Shown: piece after piece, positions 51,751-60,017 of the stretch
How the letters are laid out: each line of letters opens with the position of its first letter
Position numbering within the stretch: position 1 is the stretch's first letter
Source of the DNA: Streptomyces camelliae
GTDB lineage: Bacteria; Actinomycetota; Actinomycetes; Streptomycetales; Streptomycetaceae
Direction of reading: 5' to 3'
Assembly: GCF_027625935.1 (NCBI RefSeq)
Contig: NZ_CP115300.1
Span: 434,001-498,000 of the forward strand
Length of the DNA stretch: 64,000 nt
The notes under the pieces: model-generated
What the model was told of the DNA's origin: nothing
The model's input: only the letters and a program-made list of their open reading frames with translations
The model's database searches: none
Position numbers and translations under genes: made by a program

Positions 51751-53001
51751 TCAGAGCCGTACGACGATCAGTGCGACGTCGTCCCGGCCGCCGCTGGCGA
51801 CGCCCAGGCGCGCCAGGATGGTGTCGGCGAGCTGTTCGGTGCCGAGACGGCCGAACTCGCTGAGCACGTCGATCAGTTGGTCGAGGCCGGCGTCGATGTC
51901 CTGGCCCCGCCGCTCGATGAGCCCGTCGGTGTAGAGCACGAGGGTGTCCCCGGGCTTGTACGGCAGGCTCGCCTGCGGGCGGGGGACGTGCTGCGGACGG
52001 GCGCCCAGCGGTGGGTCGGTGGCCTGGTCCAGCAGTTCGCAGCGGCCATCGGGGTGGGCGAGCACCGGCGGCGGGTGGCCCGCACTGCTGTAGGTGATCA
52101 GACGGCTGCGCGTGTCGATGACCCCTTTGAAGGTGGTGGTGCCCAGCGCGCCCTCGACGGACCGGGCGTACAGGCCGAGAACCTCCAGGGCCTGGGCCGG
52201 GCGTTCCAGGGCGCGGATGGCGGCGGACAGGGCACTGCGGAGCATGCCCATGACGGCGGCCGCCCCCAGGCCGTGGCCGATGACGTCGCCGACGGCGACG
52301 GCGAGCCGGTCGGGCGGGATGTCGACGACGTCGTACCAGTCGCCGCAGACATTGAGGGAGCCGGTGGCGGGCAGATAACGCACCGCGATGTCGCGGTGGT
52401 GGGCCAGGTCGGGGGCGTGGAGCATGGCTTCCTGCAGGGTGACGGCGACCTCGCGTTCGCGGGTGTGGGCCTGCCGCAGTTCCTCGTTCAGGCGTTGCAG
52501 CTCCCGCGCTCGTGCGTACAGTTCCGCCTCCAGAACCTGCGCCTCCTCCAGCCGCTCCCCCACCCGGACGCCGGCGGGGTGGGCGGCCTGGTACGCCTTG
52601 ACGAACTCGGTGACGTCCTCGACCCGGTGGATGATGTAGTCCACCTGCCCGTCCGGGCCCAGCACAGGGGTGTTCACCGGGGACCACCACCGCTCCTCGA
52701 AGACCCCTGGCCGGCCCATCACAGGGATGTCGTACTTCTGCAGCGCCATCGTGTCGGCCTGGCGGGTGGCGAGGACCCGGTGCAGGGAAGCGCCGAGATT
52801 GCGGACCCCGTCGGCCTCCGGGTCGGCGGGGTTGTCCGGGAACGCGTTGAAGACATGCCTGCCGAGCAGGTCCTCCCGGGTGCGTCCGGTGACCGCCAGA
52901 TAGGCCCGGTTCACATCCACGATGACCAGGTCCGGACCGAGCACCAGATAGGGGCTCGGCGTCGCGGCGAACAAGGCCGCATGATCAACCAGCGATGCCA
53001 C
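51751..53001 (-). CDS. PAS-SpoIIE (PPM) phosphatase
   Basis: A 416-residue phosphatase. The N-terminal PAS domain (1-140; LFAATPSPYLVLGPDLVIVD, GRTREDLLGRHVFNAFPDNP, HRVEDVTEFVKAYQAAH) is followed by a coiled coil (about 145-195; LEEAQVLEAELYARARELQR). The SpoIIE domain then has metal Asp residues in NVCGDWYDVVDIPPDRLAVA and VGDVIGHGLGAAAVMGML, with TYSSAGHPPPVL, LVLYTDGLIERRG and GGRDDVALIVVRL. The PAS domain probably binds a small molecule or senses light or redox. There is no ATPase domain. The GTG at 53001 has AAGGGAG nine bases upstream. It is divergent from the cyclase gene, 250 bp away. Confidence 0.9.
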   Translation of the reverse strand: MASLVDHAALFAATPSPYLVLGPDLVIVDVNRAYLAVTGRTREDLLGRHVFNAFPDNPADPEADGVRNLGASLHRVLATRQADTMALQKYDIPVMGRPGVFEERWWSPVNTPVLGPDGQVDYIIHRVEDVTEFVKAYQAAHPAGVRVGERLEEAQVLEAELYARARELQRLNEELRQAHTREREVAVTLQEAMLHAPDLAHHRDIAVRYLPATGSLNVCGDWYDVVDIPPDRLAVAVGDVIGHGLGAAAVMGMLRSALSAAIRALERPAQALEVLGLYARSVEGALGTTTFKGVIDTRSRLITYSSAGHPPPVLAHPDGRCELLDQATDPPLGARPQHVPRPQASLPYKPGDTLVLYTDGLIERRGQDIDAGLDQLIDVLSEFGRLGTEQLADTILARLGVASGGRDDVALIVVRL

Positions 53002-53251
53002 CGATGGCGCTCCCTTCCCGCCCCAACGGCCTCATCCTCAATCTACGGGCCGTCCTGCGACTGCGCCCACCGCGCTCCATCCCGACCAGCCCCTCGGCCT
53101 TCGAGGGGCAGGCCCGGCGAACGTGGACCGGCGATCCGGTGCAGCTCGTGCCAAGCTGGGAAGCCGGGTCGGCGGGCCCGCGGGGCGGTGTCCCGCCGTC
53201 GGAGCGATGCCCCGCCCGGGGCCGTGTCGACGCTGGGAACGGTGAGTGCGG

Positions 53252-54220
53252 ATGAGCCCGAGCTCCGCGGAGGGTCCGGATCCCGGGCCGGCCGATGCCG
53301 ACAACGGGCCGGCCGTCTCCCGTCGGGAGTTCGACGCGCTCTTCGAGACGGTCCGCACCTGGGGCCGCTGGGCCCCGGCCGATCGCGGTGCCTGGAACCG
53401 GGTGACCGCGGAGCATGTGCGGCGGGCCACGGCCGTGGTGCGGGCCGGGAAGGTCGTCCCGCTCGGGCTGCCCTGGAACACCCTGCCCGGCCCGGACAAC
53501 CCCAGGCCCGCTCTGCACCACATGACCGATCTCGGTGACGTGGAGAGCCCGGAGCCCTCCACCCACAAGGATTTCATCGCCGCCGACTACCACGGCAAGG
53601 CCGTCACCCATCTCGACGCCCTGTGCCATGTCGCCTACCGGGGGCAGCTCTACGACGGCCGGACGGCGAAGGTCCTCGTCGGCGCGGCAGGTGCCCGTTT
53701 CGGAGCGGTGTCGGCACTCGGCCCGCTGGTCACGAGGGGGGTTCTCCTCGACCTGCCCGCGGTCCTGGGGGTCCGCTGGCTGGAGCCGGGGCAGGCGGTG
53801 CGCGCGAAGGACGTCATCGCCGCGGAGAGCGCACTCGATGTGACGATCGGCGAGGGCGACGCGGTGCTGCTGCGCTCCGGGCACGTCCGCCGCCGTGGGG
53901 AGCTCGGTGCCTGGGACCCCGGTGCGGCGAGCGCGGGCTTCCACGTGGACGCCGTACCGCTGCTGGCCGAGCGCGGCATCGCGCTGCTCGGTGGTGACGG
54001 CGACAGTGACGTACGGCCCTCACCTGTCGACGGCGTGCACTCGCCCGTCCATGCCCTGGCCCTGGCTGCGATGGGGGTGCCGCTGCTGGACAACCTCGAT
54101 CTGGAGGCCCTGTCGGCCGCGACGGCGGAGGCGGGGCGGCATGAGTTCCTGCTCGTCGTGGCGCCGCTGAACGTCCCGGGCGGCACGGGCTCGCCCGTCA
54201 ATCCGGTAGCCGTTCTGTAG
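53252..54220 (+). CDS. Metal-dependent cyclase-family hydrolase (kynurenine-formamidase-like)
   Basis: A 322-residue enzyme with the family signature HGxxxTHxDxxxH: His114, Thr119, His120, Asp122 and His126 in ADYHGKAVTHLDALCHVAYR. Further conserved parts are RGVLLDLPAVLGVRWLEPGQ, EGDAVLLRSGHVRRRG and GFHVDAVPLLAERGIALLGG. Relatives hydrolyse N-formylkynurenine, cyclic amides or polyketide esters; this longer form (over 300 residues) is the catabolic type, substrate unknown. The ATG at 53252 follows GGTGAG. Its stop is 85 nt before the next gene on the same strand, so the sensor phosphatase may be read from the same or a nearby promoter. Confidence 0.87.
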   Translation: MSPSSAEGPDPGPADADNGPAVSRREFDALFETVRTWGRWAPADRGAWNRVTAEHVRRATAVVRAGKVVPLGLPWNTLPGPDNPRPALHHMTDLGDVESPEPSTHKDFIAADYHGKAVTHLDALCHVAYRGQLYDGRTAKVLVGAAGARFGAVSALGPLVTRGVLLDLPAVLGVRWLEPGQAVRAKDVIAAESALDVTIGEGDAVLLRSGHVRRRGELGAWDPGAASAGFHVDAVPLLAERGIALLGGDGDSDVRPSPVDGVHSPVHALALAAMGVPLLDNLDLEALSAATAEAGRHEFLLVVAPLNVPGGTGSPVNPVAVL

Positions 54221-54305
54221 CTATAGATGCCGAATGTCCCTGTTTCTCGTCTATGTCATATTGTTTTGGTTAAGCGGACTCCTGCAGGCGCGAGTGAGGC
54301 GAAGC

Positions 54306-57179
54306 GTGGTTCGTCCCTACGGGAAAGCGATACCGACAGGGCGTGCGACAGACGGCACAGGCCCCGCCCGTTCGCGTGAGCGTTTCCTGGAGGGCGAGCC
54401 CGTGGAAGCCTGTGTGCGCACCCCCATCTCGAACTCGTGGCAGCGCTGCCGGGCCCTGGGGCTCTCGCCCGACCATTCCGGCCCTCCCTACCGGGCCGAC
54501 TTCGATGATGACGCCCGTATCGTCCGGGCGGCCGTGCCGGTGCTCGACCGGCTGCAGTCCTGGTTCGCCGGCAGCAAGATGAACATCTCCGTCGCCGATG
54601 CGAACGGCACGGTCCTGCTGCGCCGCTTCGGAGAGGCGTCCCTGGCCCGAAGCCTTCCGGCGTTCCAGCGCGTACCCGGGTTCGTGTTCGCCGAGCAGTA
54701 CGCCGGCACCAACGGAATCGGTCTCGCGCTGGCGGAGCGGCAGCTCATCCAGGTCTACGGCGCCGAGCACTTCGCCGAGCGCTCGCAGGGAAACGCCTGC
54801 CGCGCGCTTCCCGTACGCGACCCGATCAGCGGCCGCATCGAGGGCGTCCTGTGCCTCGGATATCCGCGCAGCGCCGAGGACCCTGCGCTGGCCACCGTGA
54901 TATGCAGGGCGGCCCGCGCCATCGAGAGGCGGCTGCTGGGGCAGAGTTCCGAACGGGAGCGCGCCCTGCTGCGGGCGTACCTGGACACCGGCGCCGAAGC
55001 CGCCACCGGCCCTCACCACAGCGTCGGTGTCGGCGAACTGGCCTTCGGGCTGCATCCGCGTGACCAGGAGATCCTGATGGAGAAGGCCGCCGAGCTGATC
55101 TCCTGCGCGCAACGAGCCGCAGTCCGAGTCCCCCTGTCCGACGGCCGGCGGGTCACACTGGTGAGCCGCCCGATGACGAGCGCCACCGGGGTGGAAGGCT
55201 TCGTCACCGAGGCCATTCTGTCCGGTCCCTCACCGCACGAACCCCTCATCGTCCCGCAGTCGGCCACCGTCCCGCAGTCGGCCGAGGAGGGGCTGCACCT
55301 CCCCGTCGAACCCGCCGCCTCCATCGTCCCCGCCGCCCCGCTGTCCGGAGCCGTTCCCCGCGCCGTGGCGCCCGGCCTCGTCCCCGGCCGAGCCGACGTG
55401 CCCGGCACAAGCGAGGCATCGGCGGGCGGGCCAGGCGGCGCGGCGGGCGGTCACCCCGGCTCCCCGCCCCCGGCGCGAGGGCTCGTGATGGTGGGAGAGC
55501 CGCACGTGGGGCGGTACGCCCTCGCCGCGCGCCGCCGCCTGGAGTTGCTGAGCGACGCGAGCACACGTATAGGCACCACCCTGGACGTGCGCCGCACCGC
55601 CGAGGAACTCGCCGAGACGGCGGTGCCGCGACTGGCCGACTTCGTCACCATCGATCTGCCCGAGGCCGTACCGCGCGGCGAGGAGGCCGCCGATCCGTTC
55701 ACCGACCTGTACCGGACCGTGGTCCACGGCATCCGCGACGACTGTCCCTTCCACCCGGTCGGCAAACGCGTCGACTACGGCCCGACCACGCCGCAACTCC
55801 GCTGTCTGACCAGCGGGCAGGCCGTGCTGGAGCCGGACCTGAAGACCGCCGCGGGCTGGCTCGCCCACGACCCCGAGCACACCGAGGAGCTGCTGACCCA
55901 CGTCCACTCCCTCATCGCGGTCCCCCTGGTCGCCCGTGGCGTCGTCCTGGGCGTGGCCGCCTTCTACCGCGGGCAGGACCCGGCGCCCTTCGGCGACGAC
56001 GACCGTTCGCTCGCCCAGGAACTCGCCACCCGCGCCGCCCTGTCCATCGACAACGCCCGGCGCTACACGCGGGAGCGCACCATGGTCCTGGCCCTGCAGC
56101 GCAGCCTGCTGCCGCACGGTCTGCCCGACCAGGACGCCGTCGAGGTGGCGCACCGCTACCTGCCCGCGGAGTCCGAGGTGGGCGGGGACTGGTACGACGT
56201 CATCCCCCTCTCCGGCACCCGTGTCGGCCTGCTGGTCGGCGATGTCGTCGGTCACGGCATGCTCTCCGCCGCCACCATGGGCCGGCTGCGCACCGCCGCT
56301 CGCAGCTTCGCCGAACTCGACTACCCCCCGGACGAGGTTCTCACCCACCTCGACAACCTGGTGGGGCGCCTCGACCGGGAGGACCCCGACGCGGGAGAAA
56401 CCGGCATCATCGGCGCGACCTGCCTGTACGCCGTCTACGACCCGACCACGCAGCAGTGCGTCATGGCGCGCGCCGGGCATCCGCCGCCCGCGCTGGTCCG
56501 CCCCGACGGCACGGTGTCCTTCCCCGACCTGCCCGCCGGGCCCCCGCTCGGCCTGGGGGGCCTGCCCTTCGAGGCCGCCGAGGTCCACCTCCCCGAGGGC
56601 AGCGAGCTGGTCCTCTACACCGACGGGCTCTTCGAGGACCGGGACCGCGACGTCGACGTGGTCCTCGACCAGCTCCGGGACGCCCTGGCCCACCCGGAAC
56701 GCTCACCCGAGGAGACCTGTGAGGCGGTCCTGGACACCGTGGCGCCGGCCCACGCCCGTGACGACATCGCCCTGCTCGTCGCCCGTACCCACGCCCTGGA
56801 CCCCCACCGGATCGCCGCCTGGGACCTGCCCGCCGACCCGTCGCTCGTCAGCGAGGTGCGCGGCTCGGCCCTCCGGCAGCTGGCCGACTGGGGAGTCGAG
56901 GAGGCCTCCTTCGCCGCGGAACTGGTGCTGAGCGAGCTGGTCACCAACGCCATCCGTCATGGCTCCGGACCCATCCACGTACGTCTGCTGCGCGACCGCA
57001 CCCTGATCTGCGAGGTCTCCGACACCAGCAACACCGCCCCGCACCTGCGCCGGGCAGCCACCACCGACGAGGGCGGCCGCGGTCTGTTCCTCGTGGCCCA
57101 GCTGGCACAGAGCTGGGGTACGCGCTACCTCCCGCAGGGCAAGGTCATCTGGGCCGAATGCGGGCTCGACGGCCTCTGA
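54306..57179 (+). CDS. AcoR-type GAF / GAF / SpoIIE phosphatase / HATPase sensor protein
   Basis: A 957-residue soluble regulator. Residues 20-240 resemble the sensor part of AcoR-like activators (ISNSWQRCRALGLSPDHSGP, FAEQYAGTNGIGLALAERQL, FAERSQGNACRALPVRDPIS), without the AAA domain. After a Pro/Ala-rich linker (about 310-390) comes a GAF domain (394-585). The SpoIIE phosphatase follows (590-825; MVLALQRSLLPHGLPDQDAV, VGGDWYDVIPLSG, GDVVGHGMLSAATMG), then an ATPase (833-957; LVLSELVTNAIRHGSGPIHV, EGGRGLFLVAQLAQS). The GTG at 54306 follows TGAGG. The open frame up to 54234 has rare codons including TTA and no ribosome site, so I excluded it. A sugar-type ABC importer follows 127 nt downstream; co-regulation is likely. 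Confidence 0.9.
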   Translation: MVRPYGKAIPTGRATDGTGPARSRERFLEGEPVEACVRTPISNSWQRCRALGLSPDHSGPPYRADFDDDARIVRAAVPVLDRLQSWFAGSKMNISVADANGTVLLRRFGEASLARSLPAFQRVPGFVFAEQYAGTNGIGLALAERQLIQVYGAEHFAERSQGNACRALPVRDPISGRIEGVLCLGYPRSAEDPALATVICRAARAIERRLLGQSSERERALLRAYLDTGAEAATGPHHSVGVGELAFGLHPRDQEILMEKAAELISCAQRAAVRVPLSDGRRVTLVSRPMTSATGVEGFVTEAILSGPSPHEPLIVPQSATVPQSAEEGLHLPVEPAASIVPAAPLSGAVPRAVAPGLVPGRADVPGTSEASAGGPGGAAGGHPGSPPPARGLVMVGEPHVGRYALAARRRLELLSDASTRIGTTLDVRRTAEELAETAVPRLADFVTIDLPEAVPRGEEAADPFTDLYRTVVHGIRDDCPFHPVGKRVDYGPTTPQLRCLTSGQAVLEPDLKTAAGWLAHDPEHTEELLTHVHSLIAVPLVARGVVLGVAAFYRGQDPAPFGDDDRSLAQELATRAALSIDNARRYTRERTMVLALQRSLLPHGLPDQDAVEVAHRYLPAESEVGGDWYDVIPLSGTRVGLLVGDVVGHGMLSAATMGRLRTAARSFAELDYPPDEVLTHLDNLVGRLDREDPDAGETGIIGATCLYAVYDPTTQQCVMARAGHPPPALVRPDGTVSFPDLPAGPPLGLGGLPFEAAEVHLPEGSELVLYTDGLFEDRDRDVDVVLDQLRDALAHPERSPEETCEAVLDTVAPAHARDDIALLVARTHALDPHRIAAWDLPADPSLVSEVRGSALRQLADWGVEEASFAAELVLSELVTNAIRHGSGPIHVRLLRDRTLICEVSDTSNTAPHLRRAATTDEGGRGLFLVAQLAQSWGTRYLPQGKVIWAECGLDGL

Positions 57180-57306
57180 GGCCATCGGCGCGGCTGAGCC
57201 GTTGGTGTCACAGAAGGCGAAAAATCCGGAATGCCATGAGGTGATCCACTAGTATCACTGGCGAACAGTCGGGAAGAAATCGCCCTGCCGACCCCCGGAG
57301 ATGTCC

Positions 57307-58857
57307 GTGCACGACCCTCCCGACACCTCTGCGAACGCGGTCAGGGACGTCGGGGCCGACCCCCTGGTCCGCATCCGCGGGCTCGCCAAGCGGTTCGGCG
57401 GGACCCTCGCTCTGGACGGCGTCGACCTCGACGTCCGGGCCGGCAGCGTCCTCGCCCTGCTCGGCCCCAACGGTGCCGGAAAGTCCACGCTCATCAAGGT
57501 GCTGGCAGGCGTCCACCCTGCCGACGCGGGCCGGATCACGGTGGACGGGCATCCGCTCGGCAGTCATGCCGCCTCCCGCAGCATGTCCTTCATCCACCAG
57601 GACCTCGGACTCGTGGAGTGGATGACGATCGCCGAGAACTTCGCCCTGACCATCGGATATCCGCGTCGCGCCGGGCTGATCTCCTGGCCGCGGACCCGGG
57701 AGCGCTGCGCCGAGGCTCTGGAAGCCGTCGCCGGACACCTCGATCCCGACACGCCGATCGCCGGTCTCGGCCCGGCAGAGCGCTCCCTGGTCGCCATCGG
57801 CCGGGCCCTGGCGGCCTGCGCGAGACTCATCGTCCTCGACGAACCGACCGCCCGCCTCCCCGCCGCGGACTGCGCCCGGCTCTTCCGCGTCCTGCACACA
57901 CTGCGCGACCAGGGACACGGCATCCTCTACGTCACCCACCGTCTGGACGAGGTCTACGAGGTCGCCGACACCTTCGCCGTTCTGCGCGACGGCCGGCTCG
58001 TCAGCCACGGCCCGCTGGCGGGCCACAGCCCCGCCCGGCTGGTGCACGACATCGTCGGCGAGGAACCGGCCCGCCATCGCCCCGCCACCGGCCCCGCAGG
58101 CGGCCCCGCCGTCCTGACCCTCGACGGCGCACGGACCACCGGCACGGGAACGGTCACCCTGCGTCTCCGGGCCGGGGAGGTCCTGGGCCTGGTCGGCCTC
58201 TCGGGCGCCGGGCACATGGACCTGGGCCGCGCCCTCGCCGGCGCCCTGCCCCTCCTCGGCGGCCAGGTGCTCCTCGGCGGCAGGCCCTACCGACCCGGCA
58301 CGGTCGCCGAGGCCGTCGCTCTCGGCGTCGGCTTCGTACCCGGCGACCGACAGCGGGAGGGCTGCGCCGCCGGGCTGACCGTCCGCGAGAACCTCCTGGC
58401 CAATCCTCGTGCGGGAGACATGCCCGCGCTGCACTGGATCAGCCCCCGCCGCGAACGCGCCCAGGCCACGGAGCTGATCGAACGGTTCGCGGTGCGTCCC
58501 CGCGACAGCGAGGCCCCCATCGCCGCCCTGTCCGGCGGAAACCAGCAGAAGGTCCTGATCGGCCGGTGCCTGCGGGTGGACCTGCGCCTGCTGATCCTGG
58601 AGGAGCCGACCGCGAGCGTGGACGTCGGAGCCAAGACCGCCGTCTACCGCCTGCTCGACGAGGCGCTGGCCGCCGGCCTCGCGGTCCTGCTGGTCTCGAC
58701 CGACTTCGAGGAGGTGGCGGGCGTGTGCCGCCGTGCCCTGGTATTCGTCCGCGGATGCGTCACAACCGAGCTGAGCGGAGCGGGTCTCACGGTCGCGGGG
58801 CTCACCCGGGCGGCCTCGGCCGTCCCGCCGGTCCCCGGAACCACCACGGACTCATGA
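57307..58857 (+). CDS. Sugar ABC transporter ATPase (two NBDs, RbsA/MglA type)
   Basis: A 516-residue double ATPase that powers a sugar-type importer. NBD1 has Walker A LLGPNGAGKSTLIKVLAGVH and Walker B LIVLDEPTARLPAADC, but its signature is GLGPAERSLVAIGRAL instead of LSxGxxQ. NBD2 has a degenerate Walker A (LVGLSGAGHMDLGRALAGAL, no Lys), a perfect signature LSGGNQQKVLIGRCL and Walker B LLILEEPTASVDVG. Thus only one composite site looks competent, which fits the RbsA family. The GTG at 57307 has GGAG six bases upstream; the ATG at 57301 would touch it. The stop overlaps the permease start (ATGA). Confidence 0.92.
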   Translation: MHDPPDTSANAVRDVGADPLVRIRGLAKRFGGTLALDGVDLDVRAGSVLALLGPNGAGKSTLIKVLAGVHPADAGRITVDGHPLGSHAASRSMSFIHQDLGLVEWMTIAENFALTIGYPRRAGLISWPRTRERCAEALEAVAGHLDPDTPIAGLGPAERSLVAIGRALAACARLIVLDEPTARLPAADCARLFRVLHTLRDQGHGILYVTHRLDEVYEVADTFAVLRDGRLVSHGPLAGHSPARLVHDIVGEEPARHRPATGPAGGPAVLTLDGARTTGTGTVTLRLRAGEVLGLVGLSGAGHMDLGRALAGALPLLGGQVLLGGRPYRPGTVAEAVALGVGFVPGDRQREGCAAGLTVRENLLANPRAGDMPALHWISPRRERAQATELIERFAVRPRDSEAPIAALSGGNQQKVLIGRCLRVDLRLLILEEPTASVDVGAKTAVYRLLDEALAAGLAVLLVSTDFEEVAGVCRRALVFVRGCVTTELSGAGLTVAGLTRAASAVPPVPGTTTDS

Positions 58858-59948
58858 CCGCCCCGCCCTCGTCCTTCCCGCCCCGCTCCCGGCCGCACGG
58901 ACGCGGCCCGGCCTGGCACCTCGTGGGCGCCTACGGCCTGCTGGTCCTCACCGCTCTGCTCTTCCTGTTCTTCTCCCTCACACTGCCGCACACGTTTCCC
59001 ACACGGGACACCGTCGACTCGATCCTGTCCACCCAGTCGATCCCGGCCGTCCTCGCACTCGCCGCCATGGTCCCCATCGTGACCGGCTCGTTCGATCTCT
59101 CCCTCGGCTACGGTCTCGGCCTGGCGCACGTCATGGTGCTGCATCTCGTCGTCGACGGGGCATGGCCCTGGCCCTGGGCCTGCCTCGTGGTGATCGCCGG
59201 AGGGGCGGTCGTGGGCGTCCTCAACGGTGTGGTCGTCGAGTTCGGCCGGATCGACTCGTTCATCGCCACCCTCGGGACCGGCAGCATGCTGTACGCCGTG
59301 ACCGGCTGGGTCACCGGCGGCGGCCGGATCGTCCCGGGCCCACAGGGTCTGCCGGCGGCCTTCACCGGCCTCTACGACTCCAGGTTCCTCGGCCTGCCGC
59401 TGCCCGCCTTCTACGTGCTCGCCCTCGCCGTCGCTCTCTGGGTGGTGCTGGAGCGGCTGCCGCTCGGCCGGTGCCTGTACGTCATCGGTGCCAATCCCCG
59501 CGCCGCCGATCTGGTCGGCATCCCGACCCGCAGGTACACCGTCTACGCGTTCGCCGCGTCGGGGCTGATCGTCGGCTTCGCCGGTGTGCTGCTGGCGGCT
59601 CAGCAGGAGATCGGCAATCCCAGTGTCGGTCTCGACTATCTGCTGCCCGCCTTCACCGGCGCCCTCCTCGGCACCACCGCGATCAAACCCGGCCGCCCCA
59701 ACGCCCTGGGCACGGTCGTCGCCGTCGCCGTGCTCGCCGTCGGCCTCACCGGCATCGGACAGATGGGCGCCGACTTCTGGACGATCCCCCTGTTCTACGG
59801 CGGCACCCTGCTGCTCGCCGTCGGCCTGGCCGGCTACTCCGCCCGCCGGCTGAGCACCGGGGCCGGTGCGGCCCGCGACGCACCGGCCGTACCGCCGCAG
59901 CCGCCTCCGTCGACGCCCGGAGACGGAACCACGGGCACCGCTCCATGA
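58854..59948 (+). CDS. Sugar ABC transporter permease (RbsC type)
   Basis: A 364-residue membrane protein with about ten helices: AYGLLVLTALLFLFFSLTLP, PAVLALAAMVPIVTGSFDLS, LVVIAGGAVVGVLNGVVVEF, LPAFYVLALAVALWVVLERL and others. The family signature is GSFDLSLGYGLGLAHVMVLH with VEFGRIDSFIATLGTGSMLY. The EAA-like cytoplasmic loop includes GRCLYVIGANPRAADLVGIP, which contacts the ATPase. The Pro-rich C-terminus is dispensable-looking. The ATG at 58854 overlaps the ATPase stop by 4 bases, so the genes are translationally coupled. Only one permease gene is present, consistent with a homodimer. Confidence 0.92.
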   Translation: MTAPPSSFPPRSRPHGRGPAWHLVGAYGLLVLTALLFLFFSLTLPHTFPTRDTVDSILSTQSIPAVLALAAMVPIVTGSFDLSLGYGLGLAHVMVLHLVVDGAWPWPWACLVVIAGGAVVGVLNGVVVEFGRIDSFIATLGTGSMLYAVTGWVTGGGRIVPGPQGLPAAFTGLYDSRFLGLPLPAFYVLALAVALWVVLERLPLGRCLYVIGANPRAADLVGIPTRRYTVYAFAASGLIVGFAGVLLAAQQEIGNPSVGLDYLLPAFTGALLGTTAIKPGRPNALGTVVAVAVLAVGLTGIGQMGADFWTIPLFYGGTLLLAVGLAGYSARRLSTGAGAARDAPAVPPQPPPSTPGDGTTGTAP

Positions 59949-60017
59949 CCCACGCCAGGGGCCCGGCTCCGCAACCTCGGCCGCCCCCTGACGCTCGTCC
60001 CTCCGCGAGGAGCTCCC

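Noticed and set aside
54234..54305. N-terminal extension of the sensor protein with a hydrophobic helix and a TTA codon (possible bldA control)
   Set aside because: No ribosome site at the ATG, and a run of codons rare in this genome (ATA, TTG, TTT, TTA); the GTG at 54306 has TGAGG at correct spacing. The AT-rich stretch is better read as a promoter.
55230..56693. Open frame of 487 codons on the minus strand
   Set aside because: Shadow of the 957-residue sensor protein; the sensor frame shows intact GAF, SpoIIE and ATPase motifs.
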